Under the pieces are notes generated by a model that did no database searches, had not been told where the DNA came from, and saw only the letters and a program-made list of their open reading frames with translations. 58,727 bases of DNA from Chloroflexota bacterium (GTDB taxonomy: Bacteria > Chloroflexota > Limnocylindria > QHBO01): the NCBI GenBank assembly GCA_003243965.1, contig QHBO01000035.1, positions 1 through 58,727 of the forward strand, written 5' to 3'. Position numbers and translations under genes: made by a program. Each line of letters begins with the position of its first letter. Position 1 is the stretch's first letter. Below are positions 49,704-58,727 of this stretch, piece after piece.

Positions 49704-50797
49704 GCGGTCGCCTCCCCCAGGTCCGCCGCGGGCTCGCTCGCCCCGCCGCGCTCCACCAACCGCTCGCCCTGCGGGAAGCGGGCCTTGGTGCGGCGTGCCA
49801 TGGCATTCAGGATCAGGTACACCGTGAAGAAGGTGACCAGCTTGTCCACCGGGTCGGAGAGGAGGCCCTGCTGAAAGGTGGCGGTCGCCACGTCCGAGCC
49901 CCCCTGGCGGAACGCCGCCACCAGGAAATCGGTGCCGGAGCCGGTGACGCCACCGAACACGTTGGCCGCGATCGGCGCGCTGATCAGCGCGGCGACGACG
50001 CCGGTCACCACCCCGGCGACCACGACGTACGCGACCGTCAGGTCGCGCCGGATGAAGAGGAGCGCCAGGAAGCCGACCAGCCCGGCAACAAAGAGCAGGG
50101 CGACGATCCAGCTCAGCACCGCGAAGATCGGATTATCGGTCTGGCCGAAGAACACGAAGCCCTTGCCGTAGAAGCGAGTGACCGCGTAGAAGGCGAGCGC
50201 CAGGACGATTGCGACCGCCACCATGCCGCCCAGCATCAGCTCCGCGATGGACCGATTCGGGCGTGGCCGCAGCCACTCCAGCCGACCGAACATGCCGGCC
50301 AGCAGGCCGATCACGGCCGCGACGATGAAGAAGGCGGCCGCAGCGGGGCTCTGGAACGGCGGTGGCACGACGTAGGTCCACAGCAGGTTGGCGAGGGCAC
50401 CGGTCAGCATCCCGGGAATCGGGCCGGCGAGCGCCCCGACCAGGATGGTGCCGATCGAGTCCAGGTAGATCGGGATCTTCAGTGCCGCGGCCACGGTCTG
50501 GCCGAGGATGATGTTGATCGCCAGCGCGATGGGAATCAGGACGATGGTGCGCGTGTCGAACTGGCGAGCGATGGAGGTCAAGGCCCGCGTCTGCAGGTAC
50601 TCGACGGCGGCGTAGGCCGCCAGGCCGAGCAGCAACGCCACGGCCAGGATCAGCGCGAACGAGTTCGCTCCGGAGGTCCGAATCCCGGTCTGGGGGTCCT
50701 GGGCGCCGTTGAACGCCCCGAAGGCGATGACGCCGATGTAGGCCGCGACGGCGAAGACCGCCACCGCCGCGATGATCCGAAGCGCTCGCTGGGCCAC
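49700..50797 (-). CDS. ECF transporter S-component, predicted nucleoside-type
   Basis: A 365-aa, very hydrophobic protein with about nine to ten helices and the small-residue motif LDSIGTILVGALAGPIPGMLTGALANLL of substrate-capturing S-components. It is nearly twice the size of typical single S-units (about 180-200 aa). The GTG at 50797 follows an AGGAGG ribosome site; the ATG at 50824 lacks one. It directly follows a nucleoside hydrolase gene, so nucleosides or their bases/ribose are the likely substrate. The specificity is inferred, not seen. Confidence 0.82.
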   Translation of the reverse strand: MAQRALRIIAAVAVFAVAAYIGVIAFGAFNGAQDPQTGIRTSGANSFALILAVALLLGLAAYAAVEYLQTRALTSIARQFDTRTIVLIPIALAINIILGQTVAAALKIPIYLDSIGTILVGALAGPIPGMLTGALANLLWTYVVPPPFQSPAAAAFFIVAAVIGLLAGMFGRLEWLRPRPNRSIAELMLGGMVAVAIVLALAFYAVTRFYGKGFVFFGQTDNPIFAVLSWIVALLFVAGLVGFLALLFIRRDLTVAYVVVAGVVTGVVAALISAPIAANVFGGVTGSGTDFLVAAFRQGGSDVATATFQQGLLSDPVDKLVTFFTVYLILNAMARRTKARFPQGERLVERGGASEPAADLGEATA

Positions 50798-50820
50798 GGG
50801 ACTGCCTCCTTGGTGTCTGC

Positions 50821-51783
50821 TCATCGGCTCGACCGCTCCACCGCCCGGGCCAGGCGGCCGAGCAGCTCGTCGCGCATCATCTCCGGATCGAGGGCGGCCG
50901 CGACCCGGACGATTCTGCGCTCCGGAATCTCGGATCGATACAGGGAGCCTGCGGCGTACGGGCTTTGGCTGGTGTCGCAGGCCAGGCGCTCCTCGACCTC
51001 GTCGGTCACCGTCTCGGGTCGCAGCAGTGAGGCGATGAGCGTCACCGGATCGTGCAGATAGCATCCGTCGATGCCGTCCGCCTTGCGGTGGAACTCGACA
51101 TAGAAGCGGACCGCGTCGCGGACGATGCCCGACAGGTAGGTGTCCGGCAGCGCCTCCATGTCGTCAATGGTGAACACGACGTCCTGCGTCGCGTCCAGCG
51201 GGAAGATGCGGTCGATGGCGTTATGGGCCAGGCAGGCCTCGGCGGCCTCGGGGTCGACGCAGGCGTTCCACTCGCCCGTCTCGGTCGTGTTGCCGCGCTC
51301 CTCGAGCGTGCCACCCATCCAGATAACCTCGCGGGCGCCCTCGGCCAGCTGGACGCCGTGCTGCACCGCCGTGGCGAGGTTGGTGAGCGGCCCGAGGGCG
51401 ACGATCGTCATCTCGCCCGGATGGCGAGTGATGTGTGCTCCGATGTAGCGCGGGGCAGGCACCGTGGTGTACTCGGTGGTGCCCAGCTGGCGGTCCTCGC
51501 CGCGGAGCTCGACATAGCCGGTACCGGTTGGGCCGTGGGTGTCCTGCGCGGTGCGCAGCCGGCGCTGGAGCGGCCGAGCTGCGCCGATGCTGACCGGCAC
51601 ATCGCCGCGACCCACCATGCGCAGGATCTTTCCGGTGTTGCGCGCGACGTGCTGGATCTCGACGTTGCCGGCCACGCAGGTGACGCCGCGCAGGTTCAGT
51701 TCCGGGGCCGTGGCCGCGATCAGCAGGGCGATCATGTCGTCGATGCCGGTGTCGACGTCGAGGATGACCGGGCGGGCGTCCAT
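50821..51783 (-). CDS. Inosine/uridine-preferring nucleoside hydrolase
   Basis: A 320-aa member of the IUNH family: ILDVDTGIDDMIALL supplies the Ca2+-binding Asp cluster; GVTCVAGNVEIQHVARNTGKIL is the conserved second motif; HDPVTLIASL is the C-terminal metal/leaving-group region. It splits nucleosides into base plus ribose in the cytoplasm. I use ATG 51783 because a TAGCAT box ends 7 nt upstream; ATG 51792 is also possible. It is first in the run hydrolase-S-T-A1-A2, implying that imported nucleosides are cleaved at once. Confidence 0.9.
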   Translation of the reverse strand: MDARPVILDVDTGIDDMIALLIAATAPELNLRGVTCVAGNVEIQHVARNTGKILRMVGRGDVPVSIGAARPLQRRLRTAQDTHGPTGTGYVELRGEDRQLGTTEYTTVPAPRYIGAHITRHPGEMTIVALGPLTNLATAVQHGVQLAEGAREVIWMGGTLEERGNTTETGEWNACVDPEAAEACLAHNAIDRIFPLDATQDVVFTIDDMEALPDTYLSGIVRDAVRFYVEFHRKADGIDGCYLHDPVTLIASLLRPETVTDEVEERLACDTSQSPYAAGSLYRSEIPERRIVRVAAALDPEMMRDELLGRLARAVERSSR

Positions 51784-51790
51784 CGGCGCC

Positions 51791-51796
51791 ATGCTA
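51791..51796 (-). promoter_or_regulatory. -10 box of the nucleoside hydrolase gene
   Basis: TAGCAT on the minus strand ends 7 nt before ATG 51783 and includes the stop codon of the preceding lyase gene. Confidence 0.4.
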
Positions 51797-52693
51797 CTTC
51801 GGCCAGCCCCCGGCCTGCCCGACCTTGGAGGCGAGCGGACGGCCGAGCGCCTGGCTGATGAACCGCGCCGCGGTCAGCACGCCGTCGAGGTCCACGCCGT
51901 GGCGCAGGCCCTCGCGGTCGAGCAGATAGACGAGGTCCTCGGTGGCGAGATTGCCGGCCGCACCGGGCGCGTACGGGCAGCCGCCGGTCCCTCCGGTCGA
52001 GGCGTCGAAGCAGCGGACCCCGAGCTCGAGCGACGAGGCCACATTCGCGGCTGCCGTTCCGCGGGTGTCATGGAAGTGCATCGCCAGGCGGTCAGGACCG
52101 ATTCCCGCCTCCCCGAGCGCGGCCACCACGCGTCGGACGTCGCGTGGCCCGCCGACGCCGATGGTGTCGCCGATGCTCAACTCGTCGACGCCGATGTCGA
52201 GCAACCGCTGCGCGACGCCGACCACGGCGGACTCCGGGACGTCCCCGGTGTACGGGCAGCCGAAGGCGGCCGACACGTACCCGCGCGTCCACATCCCACG
52301 CGCCGAGGCGCTCGACACGACCGGTGCGAAGGCGACGATCGACTCGTCGATCGTCATTCCGATGTTGTGGCGGCTGAACTCGTCCGAGGCGGCAGTGAAT
52401 ACGGCGATCGCGTCGGCGCCGGCTGCCAACGCTCGGCTCATGCCCCGCTGGTTGGGGACCAGGACCGGGTAGCGAACGCCCGGGCGGCGCTCGAGGCGCG
52501 CCAGCAGATCGTCCGCGTCGGCGAGCTGCGGGACGGCGCGCGGCGAGACGAACGAGGTCGCCTCGATCTCACGCAGGCCCGCGTTCCCGAGCAGCTCGAC
52601 GAATCGCAGCTTCACATCGGTTGAGACCGGGAGCGGCTCGTTCTGGAGGCCGTCCCGCGGTCCCACCTCGTAGATGCGGACGTCGGTGCTCAT
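51794..52693 (-). CDS. mvaB: Hydroxymethylglutaryl-CoA lyase
   Basis: A 299-aa HMGL-like TIM barrel that splits HMG-CoA to acetoacetate and acetyl-CoA, the last step of leucine degradation. Motifs: EVGPRDGLQNE (metal Asp and catalytic Arg), ATSFVSPRAVPQLADA, MHFHDTRGTA (metal His), and GGTGGCPYAPGAAGNLATEDLVYLL with the active-site Cys. The ATG at 52693 has TACGAT 7 nt upstream. It lies after the carboxylase alpha gene in the leucine cluster. Confidence 0.95.
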   Translation of the reverse strand: MSTDVRIYEVGPRDGLQNEPLPVSTDVKLRFVELLGNAGLREIEATSFVSPRAVPQLADADDLLARLERRPGVRYPVLVPNQRGMSRALAAGADAIAVFTAASDEFSRHNIGMTIDESIVAFAPVVSSASARGMWTRGYVSAAFGCPYTGDVPESAVVGVAQRLLDIGVDELSIGDTIGVGGPRDVRRVVAALGEAGIGPDRLAMHFHDTRGTAAANVASSLELGVRCFDASTGGTGGCPYAPGAAGNLATEDLVYLLDREGLRHGVDLDGVLTAARFISQALGRPLASKVGQAGGWPK

Positions 52694-52700
52694 GGCGTGG

Positions 52701-52706
52701 ATCGTA
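52701..52706 (-). promoter_or_regulatory. -10 box of the HMG-CoA lyase gene
   Basis: TACGAT on the minus strand ends 7 nt before ATG 52693, without a ribosome site. Confidence 0.5.
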
Positions 52707-52763
52707 CGGCCGGCGGCCGCCGCCCGCGTCCCCGCCCGCGTCCCCGCCCGCCGTCGGCGGGGC

Positions 52764-54776
<2,013 letters not shown>

Positions 54777-54782
54777 GTCGCG

Positions 54783-54812
54783 AATGTCGCCGATGACCGA
54801 CTGGGCCGTCAA
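54783..54812 (-). promoter_or_regulatory. Promoter of the HTH-carboxylase gene
   Basis: On the minus strand TTGACG (54812-54807), 18 nt, GACATT (54788-54783). The -10 box ends 6 nt before GTG 54776, predicting a leaderless transcript. Confidence 0.5.
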
Positions 54813-54844
54813 CCATCGGGCCGTCAACGGATTCGGCCGTCACC
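54803..54844. repeat. Three direct repeats of GGCCGTCAAC/ACC, possible operator
   Basis: GGGCCGTCAAC occurs at 54803-54813 and 54818-54828, and a near copy CGGCCGTCACC at 54834-54844; spacing is about 15-16 nt. The first copy overlaps the -35 box. Position and repetition suggest a binding site for a DNA-binding protein, possibly the fused HTH. Confidence 0.5.
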
Positions 54845-54883
54845 GAGGCCGGGGCCTGTCGCGGGGTTGGGTGCGCGGTCGGC

Positions 54884-55672
54884 TCAGGCGCGCCAGGCCG
54901 GGCGACGCCTCTCCAGGAACGCGGCCAGTCCCTCCTGACCTTCCGGGCCGGTCCGCTGCTCGGCAATGCGGCGGACGGTGAGGCCGCGCGCCACCTCGGG
55001 AGCGGCGTCGCGCAGCTCGCGGATCAGCGATTTGGCAGCCCGAACGGCGGTTGGTCCGGCGGTGTGCAGCTCGGCCACGTACGCGGCGAGGGCGGCGTCG
55101 GCCTCCTGCTCGTCGAGCGCGATGACGTGGACCAGGCCAATCGCCTTCGCTCGATCAGCGCCGAAGCGCTCACCGCTCGGAAAGAGGGCACGCGCATGCG
55201 TCTCACCGATCTTGGCCAGGACGAAGGGAGCGATCACCGCGGGCAGGATCCCGAGCTTGGTCTCGGTGAATCCAAAGACGGCATCGGCCGTGGCCACCAC
55301 CATGTCGGACACCGCGCAGAGCCCCATGCCGCCGCCGAGCGCGGCTCCCTGCACCCGAGCAACGACCGGGGCGGGACAGGCATCGACGGCGTCGAGCATC
55401 TCGGCCAGACCCCGCGCATCCGATTCGTTCGCCGCGCGGTCGAGCACCAGCGCGGCCCGCATCCAGGCCACGTCCGCGCCGGCGCAGAACGCGGCCCCCT
55501 CCCCGCGCAGGACCACCGCCCGCAGCGTCTCCGGCGGCTCGTCGGCGAACGCGCGGAACGCCGCGCCGAGGTCGCCGATCAGCTCGGCGTTCAACGCGTT
55601 GCGCACCTCGGGGCGGGTGAGAGTGATCTCCACAACGTCTCCGTCGCGCTCGAGCCGGAGCAGGTCGCTCAT
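54884..55672 (-). CDS. Enoyl-CoA hydratase/isomerase, likely methylglutaconyl-CoA hydratase
   Basis: A 262-aa crotonase. NALNAELIGDL, VVLRGEGAAFCAGADVAWM (oxyanion hole), and PVVARVQGAALGGGMGLCAVSDMVVATADAVFGFTETKLGILPA carry the family signature, with Glu at the catalytic positions near 112 and 132. Its place among leucine catabolism genes suggests methylglutaconyl-CoA hydratase (LiuC-like), but crotonase sequences alone do not prove substrate. The start overlaps the SseB-like gene stop as ATGA. Confidence 0.88.
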   Translation of the reverse strand: MSDLLRLERDGDVVEITLTRPEVRNALNAELIGDLGAAFRAFADEPPETLRAVVLRGEGAAFCAGADVAWMRAALVLDRAANESDARGLAEMLDAVDACPAPVVARVQGAALGGGMGLCAVSDMVVATADAVFGFTETKLGILPAVIAPFVLAKIGETHARALFPSGERFGADRAKAIGLVHVIALDEQEADAALAAYVAELHTAGPTAVRAAKSLIRELRDAAPEVARGLTVRRIAEQRTGPEGQEGLAAFLERRRPAWRA

Positions 55673-56487
55673 CTATGGCCGCGCCGGTAGAACGGCTCGG
55701 CAACCGCGCGCACCGCGTCGAGCAGCGGTTCCTCGAGCCAGACAACGTCGGTGCCGGGCGGAACATCCACAGTGGCCCGGGCCCCCGGCTCACCCAGCAG
55801 CCCGAGCAGCAGATGCGGCTCGCCGTCGGCGTCGGACTCCACCAGGAACGCCGTCTCGACACTGGTGTTGGCGAGCGACTCCGCGAGCGACTGCTCCAGC
55901 GGCCGCGTCTGGATTCCCGGCAGCCGGACCCGGATCGACTGGCGCCGCGAGGCGGTCAGCAACGGTTCGTCGCTGCCGGGCAGTTGCCCGGCGGCCAACG
56001 CGGCCAGCTCATCGGGCTCGAACCGATAGGGAACCGGGCCGGCCGGATCCAGGATCGCCGGCAGCCCCGAGGCTGCCAGATTGGACAGCACCACCCGTGC
56101 GGGGAGCGGAAGGCTGCTCGTCCCGCGCGGTGCCCAGGCGGCCAGTGCGCCAACCGATGCGAACAGGACGCTCACCGGTGCCTCCTCGGCGTCCCGGGCC
56201 AGCATCACGCCGACCTCCACCTCGTCCTGATCGTTGACGGCGCTCTCCAGCGCCTGGCGGGTGTCCTCCTGTGCGCCGGGCGGGACGGGCAGCAGCAGCG
56301 TCGCCGTCGCCAGGGCGCGGTAGAACGCGTGGAGCCGCGCCCCGGAGCGGTCGCCGGCCACCTCGGCTTCACGGGCCGCCGTCATCGCTTCGAAGAGCGA
56401 TGCGGCGCTCTCCTCCAGGCTGCCGGTCGGCACGCCGCGGTCGTGGGAGCCGGGAGCAGGACGCTCGAGCACGGGTCGATCGGTCAT
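55669..56487 (-). CDS. SseB-domain protein
   Basis: A 272-aa protein with an SseB N-terminal-like domain (about 45-120: LHAFYRALATATLLLPVPPG, VGVMLARDAEEAPVSVLFASVGALAAWAPRG), then a second alpha/beta part ending in WLEEPLLDAVRAVAEPFYRR. SseB-like domains are of unclear function, named from a type III secretion chaperone-like protein. ATG 56487 is used because TTG 56493 is less likely; TACGCT ends 8 nt upstream. It separates the transferase and hydratase genes and may be regulatory. Confidence 0.75.
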   Translation of the reverse strand: MTDRPVLERPAPGSHDRGVPTGSLEESAASLFEAMTAAREAEVAGDRSGARLHAFYRALATATLLLPVPPGAQEDTRQALESAVNDQDEVEVGVMLARDAEEAPVSVLFASVGALAAWAPRGTSSLPLPARVVLSNLAASGLPAILDPAGPVPYRFEPDELAALAAGQLPGSDEPLLTASRRQSIRVRLPGIQTRPLEQSLAESLANTSVETAFLVESDADGEPHLLLGLLGEPGARATVDVPPGTDVVWLEEPLLDAVRAVAEPFYRRGHR

Positions 56488-56495
56488 CGGCAAGC

Positions 56496-56501
56496 AGCGT
56501 A
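56496..56501 (-). promoter_or_regulatory. -10 box of the SseB-like gene
   Basis: TACGCT on the minus strand ends 8 nt before ATG 56487. Confidence 0.4.
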
Positions 56502-56552
56502 GCGCACCCGCAGGTCAGCCCCGCACCACACGGGTCTCGATTCGCACGCCGG

Positions 56553-58151
56553 CTACATCCGGAAGATTCCGAAGCGGGTCTCGCCGATCTCCCGGTTCAG
56601 CGCCGCGCTGATGCCCATCGCCAGCACGCGGCGCGTGTCGGTCGGGTCGATGACCCCGTCATCCCACAGACGCGCCGTCGAGTGGTAGGGCGAGCCCTGC
56701 CGCTCGTACTCGGCCAAGATCGGCGCCTCGAATGCGTCCCGATCGGCATCGGTCTCGAACCCCCCCCGCACCGTGGACAGAACGCGGGCCGCCTGCTGAC
56801 CGCCCATCACGCTGATCCGGGCGTTGGGCCACATCCACAGCTGGCGCGGGGAGTAGGCGCGCCCGGCCATGCCGTAATTGCCCGCGCCGTAGCTGCCGCC
56901 GATGACCACGGTGAACTTAGGGACCGAGGTGGTCGCCACCGCCGTCACCAGCTTCGCCCCGTCCTTGGCGATTCCCCCGGCCTCGTACTCGCGGCCGACC
57001 ATGAAGCCGGTGATGTTCTGCAGGAAGATCAGCGGAACGCGCCGCTGACTCGCCAGCTCGATGAAGTGCGCTCCCTTGAGCGAGGAGCTGCTGAACAGGA
57101 TCCCGTTGTTGGCAAGGATCGCGACCGGGTAGCCCTCGATGCGCGCAAAGCCACACACCAGCGTCTCGCCGTAGCGCTCCTTGAACTCGTGCAGCTCGCT
57201 GCCGTCGACGAGGCGCGCGATCACCTCGCGCACGTCGTACGACTGGCGCGGATCAGCGGGGATGACGCCGTACAGCTCCGCCGGATCGACCGATGGCGCC
57301 CGGCTGGCCTCAATCGGCCAGGGAGGGGCCGGGCGCCGCCAGGCCAGGTTGCGCACGATCGAGCGGCCGATCGCCAGCGCGTGCGCGTCATCGAGCGCGT
57401 AGTGGTCGGCGACACCGGAGAGCCGAGTGTGGACCTCGGCGCCGCCGAGATCCTCGGCGGACACTTCCTCGCCCGTCGCGGCCTTCACCAACGGCGGACC
57501 TCCGAGGAAGATCGTGCCGGTGCCGCGCACGATGACCGTCTCATCGCTCATGGCCGGCACGTAGGCGCCGCCCGCCGTGCACGAGCCCATCACCAGCGCG
57601 ATCTGCGGGATGCCCTGCGAGGAGAGCTGCGCCTGGTAGTAGAAGATCCGGCCGAAGTGGTCGCGGTCGGGGAAGACTTCGTCCTGGAGCGGGAGGTAGG
57701 CGCCGCCCGAGTCGACCAGGTACAGGCACGGCAGCCGGTTTTCGAGCGCGATCTCCTGCGCCCTGAGGTGCTTCTTGACAGTCAGCGGATAGTACGTGCC
57801 GCCCTTCACCGTCGCGTCGTTGGCGACCACGATGCACTCGACGCCCTCGATCCGCGCCACGCCGGTCACGATCCCCGCCGACGGAGCCTCGTCGTCGTAC
57901 AGGCCTCCGGCGGCCAGGGCGGAGAGCTCCAGGAAGGCGGTTCCCGGATCGATCAACGCATCGATACGCTCGCGAACGGGCAGCTTGCCCCGGGACCGAT
58001 GGCGCTCGATGGCTATCTCGTCACCGCCCGCACCGCGCTCGCTGACGGCTCGCACCCTGTCGCGGAGCTGGGCCACCGCGGCGCGCATGGCGGCGCTGTT
58101 GGCGCGGAAGGCCCCGCTTGCGGGGTCGATGGCGCTGCCCAGGGTGGCCAT
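56553..58151 (-). CDS. mccB: Methylcrotonyl-CoA carboxylase beta (carboxyltransferase) subunit
   Basis: A 532-aa carboxyltransferase. [88 protein letters not shown] and [17 protein letters not shown] are all highly conserved in MCC beta subunits. It transfers CO2 from biotin on the alpha subunit to 3-methylcrotonyl-CoA. ATG 58151 follows GATAAT by 6 nt. It heads the leucine cluster, and the alpha subunit gene lies 1.8 kb downstream. Confidence 0.95.
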   Translation of the reverse strand: MATLGSAIDPASGAFRANSAAMRAAVAQLRDRVRAVSERGAGGDEIAIERHRSRGKLPVRERIDALIDPGTAFLELSALAAGGLYDDEAPSAGIVTGVARIEGVECIVVANDATVKGGTYYPLTVKKHLRAQEIALENRLPCLYLVDSGGAYLPLQDEVFPDRDHFGRIFYYQAQLSSQGIPQIALVMGSCTAGGAYVPAMSDETVIVRGTGTIFLGGPPLVKAATGEEVSAEDLGGAEVHTRLSGVADHYALDDAHALAIGRSIVRNLAWRRPAPPWPIEASRAPSVDPAELYGVIPADPRQSYDVREVIARLVDGSELHEFKERYGETLVCGFARIEGYPVAILANNGILFSSSSLKGAHFIELASQRRVPLIFLQNITGFMVGREYEAGGIAKDGAKLVTAVATTSVPKFTVVIGGSYGAGNYGMAGRAYSPRQLWMWPNARISVMGGQQAARVLSTVRGGFETDADRDAFEAPILAEYERQGSPYHSTARLWDDGVIDPTDTRRVLAMGISAALNREIGETRFGIFRM

Positions 58152-58157
58152 CGGGCG

Positions 58158-58163
58158 ATTATC
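58158..58163 (-). promoter_or_regulatory. -10 box of mccB
   Basis: GATAAT on the minus strand ends 6 nt before ATG 58151, predicting a leaderless mRNA. Confidence 0.5.
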
Positions 58164-58214
58164 GCCGCTCCGGGTCGTCGCTGACGGGCGGTGGGCCCGG
58201 GCTTCGGTCGTGCC

Positions 58215-58709
58215 TCAGGCCAGGGTGACGAGCGGGACGATGTGTTCCACCTGTCGTGCGTTGACGATCACCACGCTCACCACGTGCTCGAACGAGGGTT
58301 CCCCGTTGTGGAGCAGATGCGCGTCGGTGAGCGGCAGGAAGCGATGGGCGCGGAGCACATGGACCCCCGGCTCGATGCCTGGCGGAAGGTGCAGGTTGCC
58401 CGTCACGCTGAACGGGCCAACCACCATCCCCACCCGTCGCAGTCGCCGATGCAGCCGCAGCTGCCGACTGGCGCGCCACTCGGGCGGCATGGCCAGCAGC
58501 ACGCTCGCGGCGGGGAGCACCTGCCAGTCACCCGGATCCCGGGTCGCTGGCGCCGACAGCGCTTCAAGCGGCCCCGGGCTCGGATGCCAGAGCCGCAACT
58601 CGTCGAGCTCGTTGAGCAGATCGGTCACCCGTCGGCCACCGGCCTCGATCCAGCCCACGATCCGCGCATCGGCCGTGTAGAGCTCAATCGGCGCAAGCTC
58701 GGGAACCAC
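58215..58709 (-). CDS. Hypothetical protein, possibly longer beyond the window
   Basis: At least 164 aa. Landmarks: PIELYTADARIVGWIEAGGRRVTDLLNELDEL, VLPAASVLLAMPPEW, and RRLRRVGMVVGPFSVTGNLHLPPGIEPG near the C-terminus, a soluble beta-rich protein. No signal peptide or known domain. The GTG 58709 is not preceded by a stop before the window edge, so the true start may lie outside. Function not recognised. Confidence 0.6.
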   Translation of the reverse strand: MVPELAPIELYTADARIVGWIEAGGRRVTDLLNELDELRLWHPSPGPLEALSAPATRDPGDWQVLPAASVLLAMPPEWRASRQLRLHRRLRRVGMVVGPFSVTGNLHLPPGIEPGVHVLRAHRFLPLTDAHLLHNGEPSFEHVVSVVIVNARQVEHIVPLVTLA

Positions 58710-58727
58710 CGCGCCCGCGGCGGCCGC

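Overview
The window is a dense, GC-rich bacterial chromosome segment of about 58.7 kb holding about 66 protein genes, two tRNA genes and one candidate small RNA. There is no IS element, prophage or CRISPR array. Gene content (an HspR-controlled chaperone/protease operon, InhA-like FabI, LivFGHMJ, an ECF transporter, leucine catabolism, many small Ala/Leu-rich membrane proteins) and frequent GTG/TTG starts fit an uncultured Chloroflexota-like lineage, for example a soil or freshwater Limnocylindria-type organism. This assignment is inference; no rRNA or phylogenetic marker tree is available here.

Layout: 1-5.1 kb (minus) is one heat-shock operon, hsp20-hspR-lon-cbpA-clpB, with a sigma70 promoter overlapped by a HAIR-like inverted repeat. 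5.1-9.2 kb carries a TrkA-N pair, a universal stress protein, a phosphoesterase and rsmG. 9.4-10.9 kb holds hpt and two unknowns. 11.1-16.4 kb is a complete branched-chain amino-acid ABC transporter whose LivG carries an unusual membrane-like insertion. 16.7-23 kb holds a GNAT protein, a NYN nuclease with a long Arg-rich tail, holB, acylphosphatase, a lipid kinase and a dGTPase-like HD protein. 23-25.5 kb holds tRNA-Arg beside a VOC gene remnant, a secreted sugar dehydrogenase, and a promoter-to-terminator unit that looks like a new structured RNA of about 140 nt with a G-quadruplex motif. 25.5-33.7 kb is mixed: cyclophilin, DUF885, paired 4-TM proteins, tRNA-Asp, LOG protein, a secreted barrel protein and FabI.

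33.7-45 kb contains tyrosine catabolism (hmgA, hpd), a second Hsp20, an intracellular subtilase next to a GAF sensor, a small acidic protein with five repeats of a D/E-rich then VEGHxH motif, and a Crp regulator coupled to an MFS exporter that itself ends in a cyclic-nucleotide-binding domain. 45-51.8 kb contains IMPase, NUDIX and an ECF transporter preceded by a nucleoside hydrolase, suggesting nucleoside uptake. 51.8-58.2 kb is a leucine-degradation set (HMG-CoA lyase, both methylcrotonyl-CoA carboxylase subunits, an enoyl-CoA hydratase). Its biotin-carboxylase subunit carries an N-terminal excisionase/MerR-type DNA-binding domain, and three direct repeats overlap its own promoter, which suggests an enzyme that may regulate its own gene.

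A genome-style feature runs through the window. At least fifteen genes have a -10-like hexamer ending only 6-10 nt before the start codon and no Shine-Dalgarno sequence, which points to leaderless mRNAs, while genes inside operons start by ATGA/GTGA/TTGA overlaps. All assignments are from reading the sequence; no database search was run.
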